DNA of 64,000 nucleotides from Amblyomma americanum (GCF_052857255.1 NC_135497.1:189215326-189279325); one strand, 5' to 3'. Positions 10,530 to 21,848 are shown, counted from the stretch's first letter. Notes: generated by a model from the sequence alone, not told the origin. A program made the numbers and translations.

Positions 10530-11640
10530 TCCGCGAATACTCTTATGCCCTTAATCGATCTGCAGCGCCCCAAGTGGCAGTGCAGCTTCTGTGCATATTG
10601 AGCTGGGGCAAAGATCAGCCTTTTATCGGCGTTCGTTTTTCTGATAATGGTTTAAATGTGACACAAAAATGACATTCTAACATATTTACCCTGCCATTCC
10701 TGGCGTATCAAATCTGATATAAAATGTACAAATGTGAATACTTTTCATTTTCCTCCCAGAATTACATGAATTCCAAACATACTTAAAGGGACTCTGAGGA
10801 GAAATTGAAGTCGGCTTGTATCGATAGAATACCAGCTCCTGATCACAAAAACGCCACACTTACTGAAAACAAAGCTCTTGTAAGGTAGAAAATAGCAAGA
10901 ACCAAAATACAGGTATCGCCGCTACAGGCCAATCTTGAAATTACAAGCGTGATGACATCCTAGGACAAGAGACGCCACCTTGGAGGAATTTTCCTTCCTA
11001 TATGGAAGCCGCGAATCTCTGAGGCTGACAAAGGAAGGTTGCGGGGTTCAATATGTAAGTAAGTTTTGTTTTAAAACCGATAGTGCACTTTTACCACACA
11101 AGGAAGGCAGACAAAAGACAACCTGAATGTTGGAAGCAAAGAAAAGCGATGCTTGGCGGCGCAACAGGCGGCCGGGAGAGTGTCGATTTGCTATGGCGCT
11201 TCGCGTCTATGAGCTTTGCGTGCCCATGGTTTTTTATTTTTGTCGCACCTCGATTTACAAGCGCCGAACAGCAGAGGAACTCCAAGTGCCGCGTCAAGTG
11301 CTAGATAACCTTTGAAGGAGCCTGTTAAGGCTAGTCAGATGATCGCCACGGTCGATGAAAAACTATGATGGCACGATGGTCGGTGATCGTACAAGGCAGT
11401 TCGCAGTATAAGGAGCACTTGTCTCTTCGCACGCTCACCCGGCGAAACATTCCCGGCTGTGCCAGTCAACTTCAAACTACTTAGCGGAAATCGTTTATTA
11501 TGGACGGGAGACAAGGTACAAGGCAGTTAAGAAAAAATTCTGATGGCCTAGCTCTGTCAGGCCAGGATACACGTAGCGAAAGCGCTGAGACTTCTGCATC
11601 GGAAGAGTGCATTCACTAGATGCGCCTTTATTCATGGTTA
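10530..11640. other. Unassigned; possible MITE-type repeat copy
   Basis: A block at about 10786 (aaagggactctgaggagaaa) recurs in diverged form near 43455 and, inverted, near 29483-29502. This suggests an element terminus. No gene is recognised. The frames near 11083-11315 overlap on both strands and show no domain. Confidence 0.3.
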
Positions 11641-11646
11641 AGTTCT

Positions 11647-11725
11647 AGCCGTTGTGGCGGAGTGGTAGCGTCTCCGCCTCAAACGCCAAAGGCCCTGCCT
11701 GGTTCGATCCCGAGCCTCGGCACAG
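11647..11725 (+). other. tRNA-like pseudogene or SINE head
   Basis: An A-box-like segment (gtggcggagtggtagcgtct) and a B box (ggttcgatccc at about 11700) are spaced as in a tRNA. The acceptor stem pairs only at its outer four positions (gccg with cggc). I read it as tRNA-derived, not functional. Confidence 0.45.
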
Positions 11726-12719
11726 GTTTTCTTTTTTATTCAGTGCGTGGGCGGGGGTTTCAGTGGCTCACATAGATGCCGCCACCGAACACATTGGTTA
11801 GCGGTTAAGTGCAGGCTCCTTTAAGGCGCGTTAGTACTCCGGCGTAGCGCGCGCGCGCTCGCTGCACGGCGACGTCACGTCGGCCGAAGCGAGACCCTCT
11901 ATGCTCCAACTGCGTTTGGCCGCCGACGCGTTAAGCGGCTTCGTCGCACTCAAACCGCACTGGCGGAGACTTGGAGCATGTCTATTTCGCGCCGAGTGCG
12001 CCAGCCGAAGCCTGCCCGGCCCGTCCAGACGGATTCGGCTCCGCGGCGAGGTGCGCGTTGTGACGTTATTCAATAGCTTCGGCAGTTGGGCGGAGCTGTT
12101 CTTTTCGAGCTCCCGGCTAATTTAATCCATTCACAGTACACATCTGAAGGTACATGCAAGTGGGCGAGAGAGCCCGATCCAGTGGACCTCGTGCCTCCGG
12201 AAACGCGCGGAAGCCGTTGAAGCGTCGTGCGTCGGCTTTACTTTCAAGCCGCCAACTTTAAACGCGAGGGCCTTTGAGCACCCATCCGTTTTTTGTGGCA
12301 AAAAAAAATAAATAAATAACCTGTCCCTTGCAACCGTGGGAGACCTCGACGCCGCCTGCTGCACCATGCAACCACGCTGCTCAAGGAATCACAATCCGTT
12401 GGCCCCAAAGCCCCGGCCAGCCTCCGATGGGCGCGACGCTCCGACCTTGTCCTGGCCCCTCGCGACTTCTCGCACTGGGGTTATGATATTGAATTTGCAA
12501 CGGCTGCTCACGGCGGAAGGGGGAAACAAACCGCCGGCGCCTAACCTAACCGTGCTCCCTCAAAAGCATCGCACGCTCTGTGGGGCTGAGGTCGCTAAAA
12601 TGCAGGCCGGAGTTTTTGCGAGGACTACGTCGTCGGGTTCGGGAACGGCATCCATCGTAACGCTGACAAGACGCCGGTGCAAACGTAAACGAAGCGACGG
12701 TAGCGACCCCCGATAGATG
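11726..12719. other. GC-rich unassigned sequence left of the nested block
   Basis: It is rich in CpG (11840-12080) with short overlapping frames on both strands and no recognisable domain. It ends in GATG, which is repeated after 29179 as the target duplication of the gypsy element. Confidence 0.35.
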
Positions 12720-13024
12720 TGTGGGAGGTCGTTTCTACCGAAGCACGAATACCAACATAAAAACGTAACAAGGGTTTATTCGATTGCTGATTGGAGCGTA
12801 CGAGCATACCGACGCTACGCTCGTCTTGGTAGCGGAAGGTAGACTAGCGATCTTCCCAGCCGGGCAGCCTGTTTTTGCAGCCACTGTCGGGGACGCATGC
12901 CTAGGGTGACGTAGCGGTGGCGCTGTGCTTTGTCGGTAACGCAATCTAGCGCGTGGCCGTGTTACGCCGGGCCGGATATCAAGGCAGAGGCTGCGCGGAA
13001 ATGTGCGCAGAGTGTGTCGCCACA
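12720..13024 (-). repeat. 3' LTR of the minus-strand gypsy element
   Basis: The 305-bp LTR has TG...CA ends on the minus strand. It matches 17128-17222 and 28965-29179, for example cagccgggcagcctgttttt and gctgcgcggaaatgtgcgca. This copy runs without interruption across the site where the other LTR is split. Confidence 0.85.
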
Positions 13025-13059
13025 TCACCCCCCCCCCCCACCCGTGGAGTGGAGAGCCC

Positions 13060-14390
13060 TCAGGGCTTGTAAAAATCTGCGCAGCGTACCCGACGTTCAT
13101 AGCGTGTAGTGACAGAAGCAGGCTTCGATGTCGGTGGCGGTGGATGGACGCCTGTGGATGCGCTGGTATTTCCTGGTTTGGCGCAGTCTATGTAGGCTGG
13201 CTTCAGCCGGTCGATAGAGACTCGCACGTCGTTCCCGTTAACCCGCAGGGTGAAGGTTTTGTCGTCGCGGCGGAGAGCTGGATAGGGTCCGCTGTAAGGC
13301 GGCTGGAAAGGCCTGAGGATGGTGTCGTCGCGGAGAAAAGTGTGCGTGCACATTGCCAGATCCTTGAAGACGAAAGGGGCAGTCTTACAGTGGTGAGCTG
13401 CAGGTGACGGGCGGAGGCAGGGATCGTGCGTCGGAGCCGGGCGACAAAATCGTTGGGATCTGACGTGGCGGTGGTGGACGGCGGGGAAGCAAAAAATTCG
13501 CCTGGGAGACGGAGGGGTTCCCCGTAGACGAGCTCTACGTGTGTAGCCTGAATGTTCGGCTTGAAGGTGGCGCGAAGGCCTAGGGCGACGGCTGGGATGG
13601 CTTCGAGCCAGGTTGAGTCCGGGTGGCACATGATGGCTGCTTTGAACTGACGGTGGAAACGCTCGATCATCCCGTTGGCGCAGGGATGGTAGCTGGTGGT
13701 CCTCGAGCGCTCGAACCTGATGGTCAGCCCGAGGAGCCTGAAAAGGTGGGATTCGAACTGCCATCCCTGGTCGGTGGTGACGCGGCGAGGGGGCCCGAAG
13801 CGAGCAATCCAGCCGGCGAAGAAGGCCGAGGCGACGTCTTCGGCGGTGATTCCCTCGAGGAGTCATGCCTCTGGCCATCGAGTATACCGAGCGATGGCGG
13901 TGAGGCAGTAGCGATATTGTCCAGCTGGGGAAAAGGGCCCTATGATATCAAGGTGGACGTGTTGAAACCGACCAAAGGGCTGCGGGAATGCTCTGAGCGG
14001 TGAAATGGCATGCCTGGTCACTTTAGAGCGCTGTCATTGAATGCAGGAGCGCGCCCAGGTGCGGCAATCCCGCTGCATGCAGGTCCAGACATAGCGGTCG
14101 GCCACGAGGCGTGTAGAGGCGCGTATGCCGGGATGGCTGAGATTATGCAGCTGGTTGAAGAGGCCACGGCGATGGGAAAGGGGCACGTAAGGCCTGCTTC
14201 GTGCTGTTGACAAGTCGCAGTATATAGTCGTTGTCGATCCAGGTATGGGGACTTGTTGCAGCTGTAGCGAGGACCCGCCCTTAAGAAGTACTTGCAGTTC
14301 GACGTCCGTAGTCTGAGCCTTGGCGAGGACGTCAGCGGTTATCTGCGAAGAGCTGATAGCTGCCACACGTGAAAGCGCGTCGGCGACCAC
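13060..14390 (-). pseudogene. gypsy integrase relic
   Basis: The minus-strand frames 14390-14034, 13878-13060 and 13670-13203 together hold an integrase. The zinc-binding segment shows LHNLSHPGIRASTRLV with later Cys residues (MQRDCRTWARSC). The later region shows MIERFHRQFKAAIMCHPDST and LRATFKPNIQATHVELVYG, typical of the catalytic Glu region and what follows it. The middle part of the core with the first Asp residues is broken over frames. Frameshifts make it inactive. Confidence 0.8.
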
Positions 14391-14500
14391 GTTATCTTTC
14401 CCGCTGACATGTTGGATGTTGGTGGTAAACTGAGCAATGAACGAAAGCTGGATCTGCTGGACCGGCGGGAGTTTGTCGCGGCGTTGATGGAACGCGTAGG

Positions 14501-14869
14501 TCAGAGGTTTATGGTCGGTGTAGATAGTGCAGTGCTGTGCTTCGAGAATGTGGCGAAAGTGTTGAACTGCTTCGTATATCGCCAGAAGTTCTCTGTAGTA
14601 GGCTGGCGAACTCGACGGGGGGGGGGGGGGGGGGTCGTGGTTTCGTTGGTGGGACTGGCCGTCGTTTTACGAGCTGAGAGTTTCTTGGAGAAGAATGCCA
14701 AGGGATGCCAGGTGTTGTCTACGCGTTGCATAAGGGCAGCGCCGACGGCGAAGTTAAAGGCGTCCGTGAAGAGCCCCAAGGGAGCGTCTGCCACGGGATG
14801 TGAGAGAAGTGGGGCGTTGCAGAGAGCAGCTTTGCATTCTTCGAAAAGTTGCGTAAAGCCGGTGTCCAC
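14501..14869 (-). pseudogene. gypsy RNase H relic with an 18-bp G/C run
   Basis: The minus frame reads [17 protein letters not shown] and [16 protein letters not shown], with the first catalytic Asp of RNase H in FTDA, then HPLAFFSKKLS. An 18-base G run (14617-14634, C on the coding strand) encodes a proline string in a place that is not normally proline-rich and shifts the frame. Confidence 0.75.
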
Positions 14870-15741
14870 GTGACAGGTTGGTTTCCTCGTATTCCAGCGA
14901 AGGCATCATAGAGGGGAGCCTGATAGTCGGCTGCATGTGGCAAGGAACGCCTGTAAAAGTTCAGCGTGCCGAGGAAACGGCGAAGGTCTTTAGAGGTGGT
15001 GGGTTGGTGGTAATTTTGCACGTGTGAGATGCGTTGAGGCAAAGGTCGAGTTCCCTCTGATGAAACTTCATGGCCGAGGAATTTGACGACTGAAGCACCG
15101 AGTGTGCTCATTGGGACATTGGCGAGTAGCCCGTGGTCATCGAGGCGTTGGAAAAGAAGACGAAGGTGCGTGTGGTGTTCGTCGGCGTTACGGGAAAAGA
15201 CCAATATGTCGTCAAGATAGACGAAGCAGAAGTCGAGGCCGCGGACGACTTCGTCGATGAAGCGTTGCAAGGTTTGTCCAGCGTTCCTGGGGCCAAACCT
15301 CATGAAGGGAAACTCGAACAAGCCGAAAGGGGTAATGATTGCAGTTTTCAGGACGTCGTACGGATTGACGGGTATCTGCATGTAGGCCTTCACCAGGTCT
15401 AGCACGGAGAAAACGTGGCAGCCATAAATGCGATGGGCGAAGTCCTGTATGTGGTGAACGGGGTACCTATCCGGAATGGTGCGGGTGTTGAGGTCACGGT
15501 AGTCCCCACAGGGCCGCAAGCGTTCGGTCTTCAGGACAAGGTGAAGTGGCGAGGCCCATAGGCCGTCGGAGCGGCAGGCGATTCCCTCACGGAGCATGGC
15601 CTCAAACTCTGCTTTGGCTATGCGCTTGCGGTCCGGGGCAAGGCGAAGGGCGCGGAAGAAAACCGGAGGGCCTGGGGTGGTCCAGATGTAGTGCACAGTG
15701 GTGCGCTGCACATCCCATGCCAGCCTGCTAGGGCGCGTCAA
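14719..15741 (-). pseudogene. gypsy reverse transcriptase
   Basis: A 340-codon open frame carries the RT palm: [20 protein letters not shown] (motif 1-2 region), [15 protein letters not shown] (first catalytic Asp) and [17 protein letters not shown] (YLDD intact), then [15 protein letters not shown] and [19 protein letters not shown]. It is the best preserved part of this element. The upstream start is taken by frame only, because protease and RT are normally one polyprotein. Confidence 0.85.
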
Positions 15742-16195
15742 ACCGGGAAATTCGGCGAGGATTGCGTGGTACGGTGAATGATTTTAAACACCGAGTACTT
15801 TGATGCTCGGCTGGTGGGTAGTCGTTCGCTGTCCTGGCGAAGAATGCCCCTTCGTCGCGTCGATGAGGCGGTCGTGGCGACAGTCCAGAAGGAGGTTGTA
15901 GTATGCCAAAACGTCTGAGCCGATGATTGGCTCGTTGACGTCGGCGATGACAAAATTCCAATGAAGGCCACGGCGTAGGTTTTTAAACTGGACGTGCAGA
16001 CGGAGCGAGCCGTAAGTCTTGATTGTTGACCGGTTTGCCGCGCTTAGCTCAAAAGACGTAGGAGGACGGGTACCTTGAAGGTGGGCTCGTGGGTAGCAGC
16101 AGATTTCGGAATGGCTGTCGACAAGGAACCGCTGTTTTTAATTTGGTCGGTGACGAAGATGCGATGGCCTCCAGGTTGGCAGCTCGCGGCCGTGT
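15742..16195 (-). pseudogene. gypsy protease relic
   Basis: Read across frames, the minus strand shows FVTDQIKNSG-like sequence, a degraded active site where the family has D-T/S-G (here D-S-H), and the later NEPIIGSDVLAYYNLLLD segment typical of the protease end. The active-site Gly is lost and stops interrupt the frame. Confidence 0.6.
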
Positions 16196-17091
16196 CTACG
16201 AGCTGCCGTTACCGTTTCCCTTATGTCCAGCGGAGCAGGGTGGTCGACATTTTCGTACTCTGTCCCCGAAGCGTCGATGGTAGTAGCACCGGTCATCGTC
16301 ACCAGGCTGCTGCGGCGGGGTGGTGTTACGGTCACGGCTTTGCGGGTGGCGCGTCAGCAGATGTTGATCCAGGCGTCGTTGAATGGAGCTGAGCTGTCGA
16401 TTGGTGTCATCGATACGGCGCGAAAGCTCTGTGGTGTTCTGGGGGGCGGCGACAGCCAGGACGGTAGGCGACAACTGCGGCAAAGGGACCTCGATGACGC
16501 GATCAGCGATCTCGGCAAGTTGGTCGAGAGGCAGCGTAAGCTGAGCCTGCAGAATTGCCTGGACCTGCGGTGGAAGTCGTTGAAGCCACAGTGCTAGCAG
16601 AAAGGTATCCTGGACTTCCATGTCTCCCGCGAGAGCACGCATGTGGCGGAGAAGCTGCGAAGGCTTGCGCTCTGCAAGTTCTGCTGACAGTAGTTGTCGC
16701 ACCTTCTTGTCTTCCGAGAGTGAAAGGCGGCGATGAGATCAGTCTTGAGATGTTCGTAGAGGTTGGCTGTTGGCGTTTTGGCAAGGATATCCCGGACCTC
16801 GTTGGCGTAGCGGGAATCGAGGTGGGCGACGACATAATCGTAGCGGGTCAGGTCTTGCGTGATGTGCGTGAGGGAGAACTGGGCCTCGACTTGGGCGAAC
16901 CATACCTCGGGCGAGTCGGCCCAAAACGTCGAAAGCTTCACAGCGACACGCCAGACGTCGTGCGGGGCAGCATGCGGGATGCCGTCTGCCGGGGTTCTGA
17001 TGCCCTCGGTGGAGCCGACAGGATGCTGCTGCACGGAAGCATTAAATTGGCCGTTTTGCACTTCCTGAAGCTCTTGGTCTTGCTTCTCCAT
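16196..17091 (-). pseudogene. gypsy gag relic
   Basis: A likely start at 17091 (MEKQDQELQEV) leads to a capsid-like region (VKLSTFWADSPEVWFAQVEA, FSLTHITQDLTRYDYVVAHL). A frameshift near 16700 moves the frame to RALAGDMEVQDTFLLALWLQ and LPPQVQAIL, then a basic tail. This matches the order seen in arthropod gypsy gag polyproteins. An intact CCHC knuckle is not visible in this copy. Confidence 0.75.
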
Positions 17092-17127
17092 GGCGGTGCG
17101 TTCTTGTCCGTTGTCCGGGTCACCAGA

Positions 17128-17222
17128 TGTGGAACATCCGTCGGTAGAAGGACGAATCCCAACATAAAAACGTAACAAGGGTTTATTCGATTTTCGATGG
17201 CAGAGGACGAGCATACCGACAC
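17128..17222 (-). repeat. First part of the split 5' LTR
   Basis: It matches the left LTR (aacataaaaacgtaacaagg, gcataccgac), then breaks off. The LTR resumes at about 28965 (tacgctcgtgtcggtagcgg). Confidence 0.85.
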
Positions 17223-17645
17223 TGACAAAGAGAATTTATTTGTACACCAGACAATATTTAGACACGAATAGTGCATAATGTAATCTCGAAACCACAAGAG
17301 CAATAAGAAATGGTCAAAGCAGTCACCAATTCGGACCGAAAGAAACAGGTACCGGACAGGCCAAGAAATCTATGTACAGTAAACACCATGGCACGGCCTC
17401 TTTCCAAATCCAACATACATCTCAGTACGCGGTGGTTACAAAGAGAATTTATTAGTACACCAGACAATGATAAGACCCGAATAGCGCATAAGGTAATCTC
17501 GAAACAACAGGTGTTAGAAAAACTGGCGGAGCAGTCACCAACTTGAACAGAAAGAAACACGTACCGAACAGGCCAAAAATTTGTGTACAGCAAATACCAT
17601 GGCACAGACTCTTTGCAAATCAAACATACATCTCAGTACGCGGTG
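17223..17645 (-). repeat. Two-unit ~215-bp tandem repeat, left block
   Basis: Two diverged units start near 17223 and 17438 with acaaagagaatttatt and share accagacaat, aaatctatgtacagtaaaca-like and catacatctcagtacgcggt blocks. On the minus strand each ends in aataaattctctttgt, which contains a polyadenylation-like AATAAA. The same two units recur in the same order at 28656-28964. Confidence 0.8.
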
Positions 17646-17746
17646 GTTAGGCAAAGGAGAAGGGTGGAGTGAGGGGCAAGGGCGGGGGAAAGTTACCATC
17701 TGCGCACTACACTTGTTCCCATATATAGGCATAAATAGGTAAGGGG
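17646..17746 (-). other. Probable end of the L1/Tx1-like LINE, cut off by the young gypsy insertion
   Basis: This 100-bp stretch lies between the tandem repeat and the young gypsy element. By position it should be the last part of the minus-strand LINE 3' UTR, whose remainder continues at 22897. Sequence support beyond position is weak. Confidence 0.4.
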
Positions 17747-18318
17747 TGTTACGTTTCGCCTACGACGCGCGGTATAGCCGGCGCGGATGCAACGGACGCC
17801 GGGGCTTCGTTCAAAGTGGCGGTCATTTTGACCCGTTCATCGCTGCAGCAACGCCTCCCGCCAAGCGCGTCCAGGCAGGTTTCAATGCCACGCGTCTTCG
17901 TGTGTGCGTGTGTGTGTGTGCATGTTGGTGCCCACGCTTGTCAAAGCGCGGTAGCCGGGGAGAGGAGCTCCCCAACTGGGAGGCGAGGAGGTCTGACCGG
18001 CGCCGGCCCGGCGGACGCGCACGTCACGTCTCAACATGTCCGAGCGTCGCCGTATCGGGCGCCACATCCCGAGCCGTTCCTTCTTGCCCTCGACTCCGAG
18101 GGTATAAATTCAGCTGCCAAGGACGCCAAAGAGAGACTTCGATTTCTTCCGTCGAGTAACGTGGTCGCCCTGACCGGCTGCTCTTTTGCGATGCCAGAAT
18201 AAACAAGTTGTTCTGTTGCCAGTCGACTCATCCTTTGCCAGGACCTTCGGATGTTTCCAGCTGTGCCCCAGGCCGCCAGGACAACGCTACCCTTGGGGCT
18301 TGCAACCCATTTGCAACA
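17747..18318 (+). repeat. Left LTR of the young gypsy element
   Basis: TG...CA ends. It contains a TATA box (18103-18108), a polyadenylation signal AATAAA (18198-18203) and a TG-rich run near 17902-17930. Open frames on either strand inside it are not genes. Confidence 0.92.
18103..18108 (+). promoter_or_regulatory. TATA box of the LTR promoter
   Basis: TATAAA lies 90 bp upstream of the AATAAA signal in the left LTR. The right LTR has the same box near 22681. Confidence 0.6.
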
Positions 18319-18632
18319 ACTGGTTGCCAGCGGTGAGATCGCGACAACGGAGGCCAGCAGCGAAGATATGCGGTCAACTGTATGCTGAGCAGCACAACGA
18401 CCATCCGGGAGCAGTGCAACGAGCCCTGTGTGATGACTGGTTGCCTGCAGCGGAACGACTGCGCTGAATTCTTGGCTGCGAGGTTTGGTGAGTGCGGGAC
18501 TTTCTTCTTCTGAGTTTTGCCAGGCTTTTGTTAGTGTCAGAAACAGAGCTTGTAATTGTGTTGTCGTTGCTGCCGGGTTAGTTTGCGGCAAGACAATAGT
18601 AGGCAGTAGAGAAAGCAGCATTCGGAGCAGCC

Positions 18633-21311
18633 ATGGATTTGAAGTCGTTGCGCAAACCGAAATTGCTGGAGCTTGCAAGAGAGTTGGGTCTGAATGTCTC
18701 AGACAAACTCAGAAAACCAGAACTGCTAAGGGCTATTCTTGAGTTGGAGGCTGAGGATGACGAGCTGTCGGAATGCCTTGAGACCATTGAGGAGAGGGAG
18801 CAAAAAGAGAAAGACGAGCGCGAACGTAAAGAGCAAAAAGAGAAAGACGAGCGCGAACGTAAAGAACAAAAAGAGAAAGAGAAAGAAGAGCGCGACCGTA
18901 AAGAACAAAAAGAGAAAGACGAGCGCGAACGTAAAGAACAAAAAGAGAAAGAAGAGCGCGACCGTCAACACGCTTTGGAAATGAAGCGTCTCGAGGTAGA
19001 GATGGAACGCGCTCGTAATGGAAGTCAGGCACACGGTGCAGGAGAACGGGTATCGTTCAAAATGACTGACCTGATGCGGCCGTTTAAGCTTGGAGAGGAC
19101 ATTGGTTTGTTCCTGGTTAACTTTGAGCGAACGTGCGAGAAGCAGGGGTTCTCTCGGGAAACGTGGCCACAGCGCTTGCTCACTTTGTTACCCGGCGAGG
19201 CGGCCGACGTAGTCGCTCGCTTGAAGAGAGAGGAGGCAGAAGATTTCGACCAAGTGAAATCGAGTCTGCTAAAAAAGTACAGGCTGTCAGCGGAGGCGTT
19301 CCGTCGGAAGTTTCGGGAAAACGAAAAAGGCAGAAGTGAGTCATATACAGAGTTTGCCTACAGGCTTATGTCAAACATGCAGGAGTGGCTCAAAGAAGAG
19401 AAAGCGTTTGGTGACCACGAGAAAATTCTGCAGTGTTTCGGGCTGGAACAATTTTATAGTCGGTTACCTGAGAACGTGCGGTACTGGGTCTTGGATAGGC
19501 CAGACGTTAGTACAGTGGCTAAAGCCGCCGAGCTAGCCGAGGAGTTTGTGACGCGTCGGGCTCGCGGAGCTAAGGACGGTCAAAAGGGTGAATTTGGCTC
19601 CAAGTCTGAGAGGCCGAAGTTCACACCCCTGAGAGCAAGGGGGGACACACGTAGTGCGGATGCAAGTGAAAGCAGTCCGACCGAACGTAAGGAGACGGCG
19701 GCAGCCGAAGCCGAACGCAGAAAGCGGTTCGAGACGAGGCAAGCGCGCGTGTGTTATACGTGCCAGAAGCCGGGTCACTTTTCGGTGCAGTGTCCAGAAA
19801 CAAAAAGAGAAGTCGTGTGTTTGTCATTATGTAGCACTGACGAGAACATGAAGCTTCTCGAGCCTTACATGCGAGACTTCCTCGTGAACGGGAAAGAGTG
19901 CCGAGTGCTTCGTGATTCCGCAGCTACAATGGATGTAGTTCACCCCTCTTACGTAGAACCCGATATGTTCACGGGCGAGTGCGCATGGATCAAGCAAGCC
20001 GTGGAAGCTCATAGCGTGTGTCTGCCCGTAGCAAAAGTGCTTATTGAAGGACCTTTCGGAGCACTTGAGACAGAGGCCGCGGTGTCATCTCTGCTGCCCC
20101 CCCAGTACCTGTACCTATTTTCGAACAGGTCCGATCACCTCCTGCGCGAGAAGGGGCTTTTGTTTGGTGAGGCTAGCGTTCAGGCCTTAACCAGATCGAG
20201 AGTTCGGAAGCTCGCTGCAAAGGCGGTAGTTGCAGGGCCGACGTTGTCGAACAATGAAAAAGGATCGGAGGCGCAGCAAGCTGAAATTCCGAGCACGTCC
20301 GAACTGGATAAAATTGAGCCTGTAGCGTTGAAGGCACCAGGTACTGGAGAGGAAATGCCCGACACGGGAAAGTTAGAAGAGCTTCCGGTCGAGCTTCCGG
20401 GACTAAGCTCAGTGACGAACAGGGAAGACACCGATCAGGTCATTAGTGACTTAATCGGTAAAGCACAGCTGTCGACTGAGCAGAAAACCGAACTACACCA
20501 ACTCTTACAAGAGTTTCAAGGTCAGTTCTCTGAGAGGCCTGGTAGGACTTCTGTCCTTACTCATGAAATAGAACTTACCTCCCCAGAGCCAGTACGATCC
20601 AAGGCGTACCGGGTGTCACCCCGCCAGCGCGATATTATGGAGGCTGAGGTAAAGAAAATGCTACAGCTCGGTGTTATTGAGGCGGGTGAGAGTGATTATA
20701 CCTCCCCTTTGATTTTAGTTGAGGTACCGGGCAAGGAACCTCGTCTTTGCGTCGACTACCGCAGGCTTAATTCCATCACTAAGGATCAAATTTATCCGAT
20801 CCCTAACATCGAGGAGCGCCTTGAGAAAGTTAGTAGCGCTCAGTTTTTTTCCACCCTAGATCTTGTCAGGGGTTATTGGCAGGTTCCACTTACAGAAGAG
20901 GCTAGTAGGTATGCGGCGTTCATTTCACCAATGGGAACATTCCGTCCTAAAGTTTTGAGTTTTGGTTTGAAGAACGCGCCATACTGCTTTTCAAGCCTCA
21001 TGGACAAAGTGTTGCGGGGACAGGAAGAATTCGCTTTACCGTATTTAGACGACGTAGCGATATTCTCCGCATCCTGGTCTGAGCATATGGCACACTTGCG
21101 GGCAGTGCTAACCCGCCTGCGCGAAGCGGGCTTGACAGTCAAGGCTCCCAAGTGCCAATTAGCACAGGCCGAGGTTGTCTACCTCGGTCACGTGATTGGA
21201 CAGGGTCGTCGCCGCCCCTCTGAAATAAAGGTGGCCGCTGTGCGAGACTTCCCGCAACCGCGCACGAAGACCGATATTCGGTCGTTCTTAGGTGTCGCCG
21301 GCTACTATTAG
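18633..21311 (+). CDS. gag-pol (SAP-like, coiled coil, SCAN-like capsid, CCHC, protease, RT)
   Basis: An 892-codon frame starts at an ATG in good context. Residues ~1-36 (LRKPKLLELARELGL, then KLRKPELLRAIL) look like a SAP DNA-binding motif. Residues ~50-130 are a Glu/Lys/Arg coiled coil made of repeated KEQKEKDERER units. Residues ~145-310 resemble a SCAN/capsid fold (WPQRLLTLLPGEAADVV, FRENEKGRSESYTEFAYRLM). A CCHC knuckle (CYTCQKPGHFSVQC) starts near residue 374, and a protease-like DSAAT near 428. RT follows, with FSTLDLVRGYWQVP and YLDDVAIFS (YLDD near 804). A TAG at 21309-21311 ends it, but the same frame continues as RNase H, so this is probably one nonsense mutation in a nearly intact copy. 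Confidence 0.9.
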   Translation: MDLKSLRKPKLLELARELGLNVSDKLRKPELLRAILELEAEDDELSECLETIEEREQKEKDERERKEQKEKDERERKEQKEKEKEERDRKEQKEKDERERKEQKEKEERDRQHALEMKRLEVEMERARNGSQAHGAGERVSFKMTDLMRPFKLGEDIGLFLVNFERTCEKQGFSRETWPQRLLTLLPGEAADVVARLKREEAEDFDQVKSSLLKKYRLSAEAFRRKFRENEKGRSESYTEFAYRLMSNMQEWLKEEKAFGDHEKILQCFGLEQFYSRLPENVRYWVLDRPDVSTVAKAAELAEEFVTRRARGAKDGQKGEFGSKSERPKFTPLRARGDTRSADASESSPTERKETAAAEAERRKRFETRQARVCYTCQKPGHFSVQCPETKREVVCLSLCSTDENMKLLEPYMRDFLVNGKECRVLRDSAATMDVVHPSYVEPDMFTGECAWIKQAVEAHSVCLPVAKVLIEGPFGALETEAAVSSLLPPQYLYLFSNRSDHLLREKGLLFGEASVQALTRSRVRKLAAKAVVAGPTLSNNEKGSEAQQAEIPSTSELDKIEPVALKAPGTGEEMPDTGKLEELPVELPGLSSVTNREDTDQVISDLIGKAQLSTEQKTELHQLLQEFQGQFSERPGRTSVLTHEIELTSPEPVRSKAYRVSPRQRDIMEAEVKKMLQLGVIEAGESDYTSPLILVEVPGKEPRLCVDYRRLNSITKDQIYPIPNIEERLEKVSSAQFFSTLDLVRGYWQVPLTEEASRYAAFISPMGTFRPKVLSFGLKNAPYCFSSLMDKVLRGQEEFALPYLDDVAIFSASWSEHMAHLRAVLTRLREAGLTVKAPKCQLAQAEVVYLGHVIGQGRRRPSEIKVAAVRDFPQPRTKTDIRSFLGVAGYY
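18789..18985 (+). repeat. In-frame tandem repeat encoding the gag coiled coil
   Basis: Units of about 33 bp (aaagagcaaaaagagaaaga and gagcgcgaacgtaaagaaca variants) repeat five or so times and encode the charged heptad-like segment. Length variation here would change coiled-coil length without shifting frame. Confidence 0.8.
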
Positions 21312-21848
21312 AGGTACATCCCCAGGTACTCCGATATCGCGGCTCCCCTGACGGATGCTCTAAGAAAAACAGAGCCCCAAACAGTCGTCTGGGGCGAGAC
21401 AAAGGAAAGAGCTTTTAGCGCCCTAAAGAGCGCCCTAACAAGCCAGCCTGTGCTACGATCGCCAGACTACACAAAAGGGTTCGTTGTTGAGTGCGATGCT
21501 AGTGAGCGAGGCATGGGCGTTGTACTGTGCCAAAGGGACAATGGAGAAGTGGAACACCCAGTCCTGTATGCTAGTCGTAAGCTGACCTGTCGTGAGCAGG
21601 CGTACAGCGCCACCGAGAAAGAGTGTGCGTGTCTCGTGTGGGCCGTTCAGAAATTGTCATGCTACCTAGCCGGCTCGAGGTTTATCATTGAGACGGATCA
21701 CTGCCCTCTCCAATGGCTGCAGACCATCTCTCCCAAAAATGGCCGCCTCCTGCGCTGGAGCGTCGCTTTGCAACAATATTCCTTTGAGGTGCGTTACAAA
21801 AAGGGGAGTCTCAACGGTAACGCCGATGGCTTAAGTCGAGGCCCCTAA
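21312..21848 (+). pseudogene. RT end and RNase H of the young gypsy element, after the TAG
   Basis: The frame is the same as gag-pol. It reads RYIPRYSDIAAPLTDALRK, then RNase H: VVECDASERGMGVVLCQ, ATEKECACLVWAVQ, FIIETDHCPLQWL and NGNADGLSR, with the four expected acidic residues. It ends at TAA 21846-21848. Nothing resembling integrase (HHCC or D,D-35-E) follows before the right LTR. Confidence 0.88.

Noticed and set aside
13003..17175. Plus-strand frames of 70-206 codons over the minus-strand gypsy element
   Set aside because: They are antisense to recognisable gag, RT and integrase segments and carry no motifs.
17746..18678. Frames of 60-215 codons on both strands over the left LTR (and the matching set at 22108-22986)
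   Set aside because: They coincide with the two LTRs and leader, overlap one another in several frames, and have no domains.
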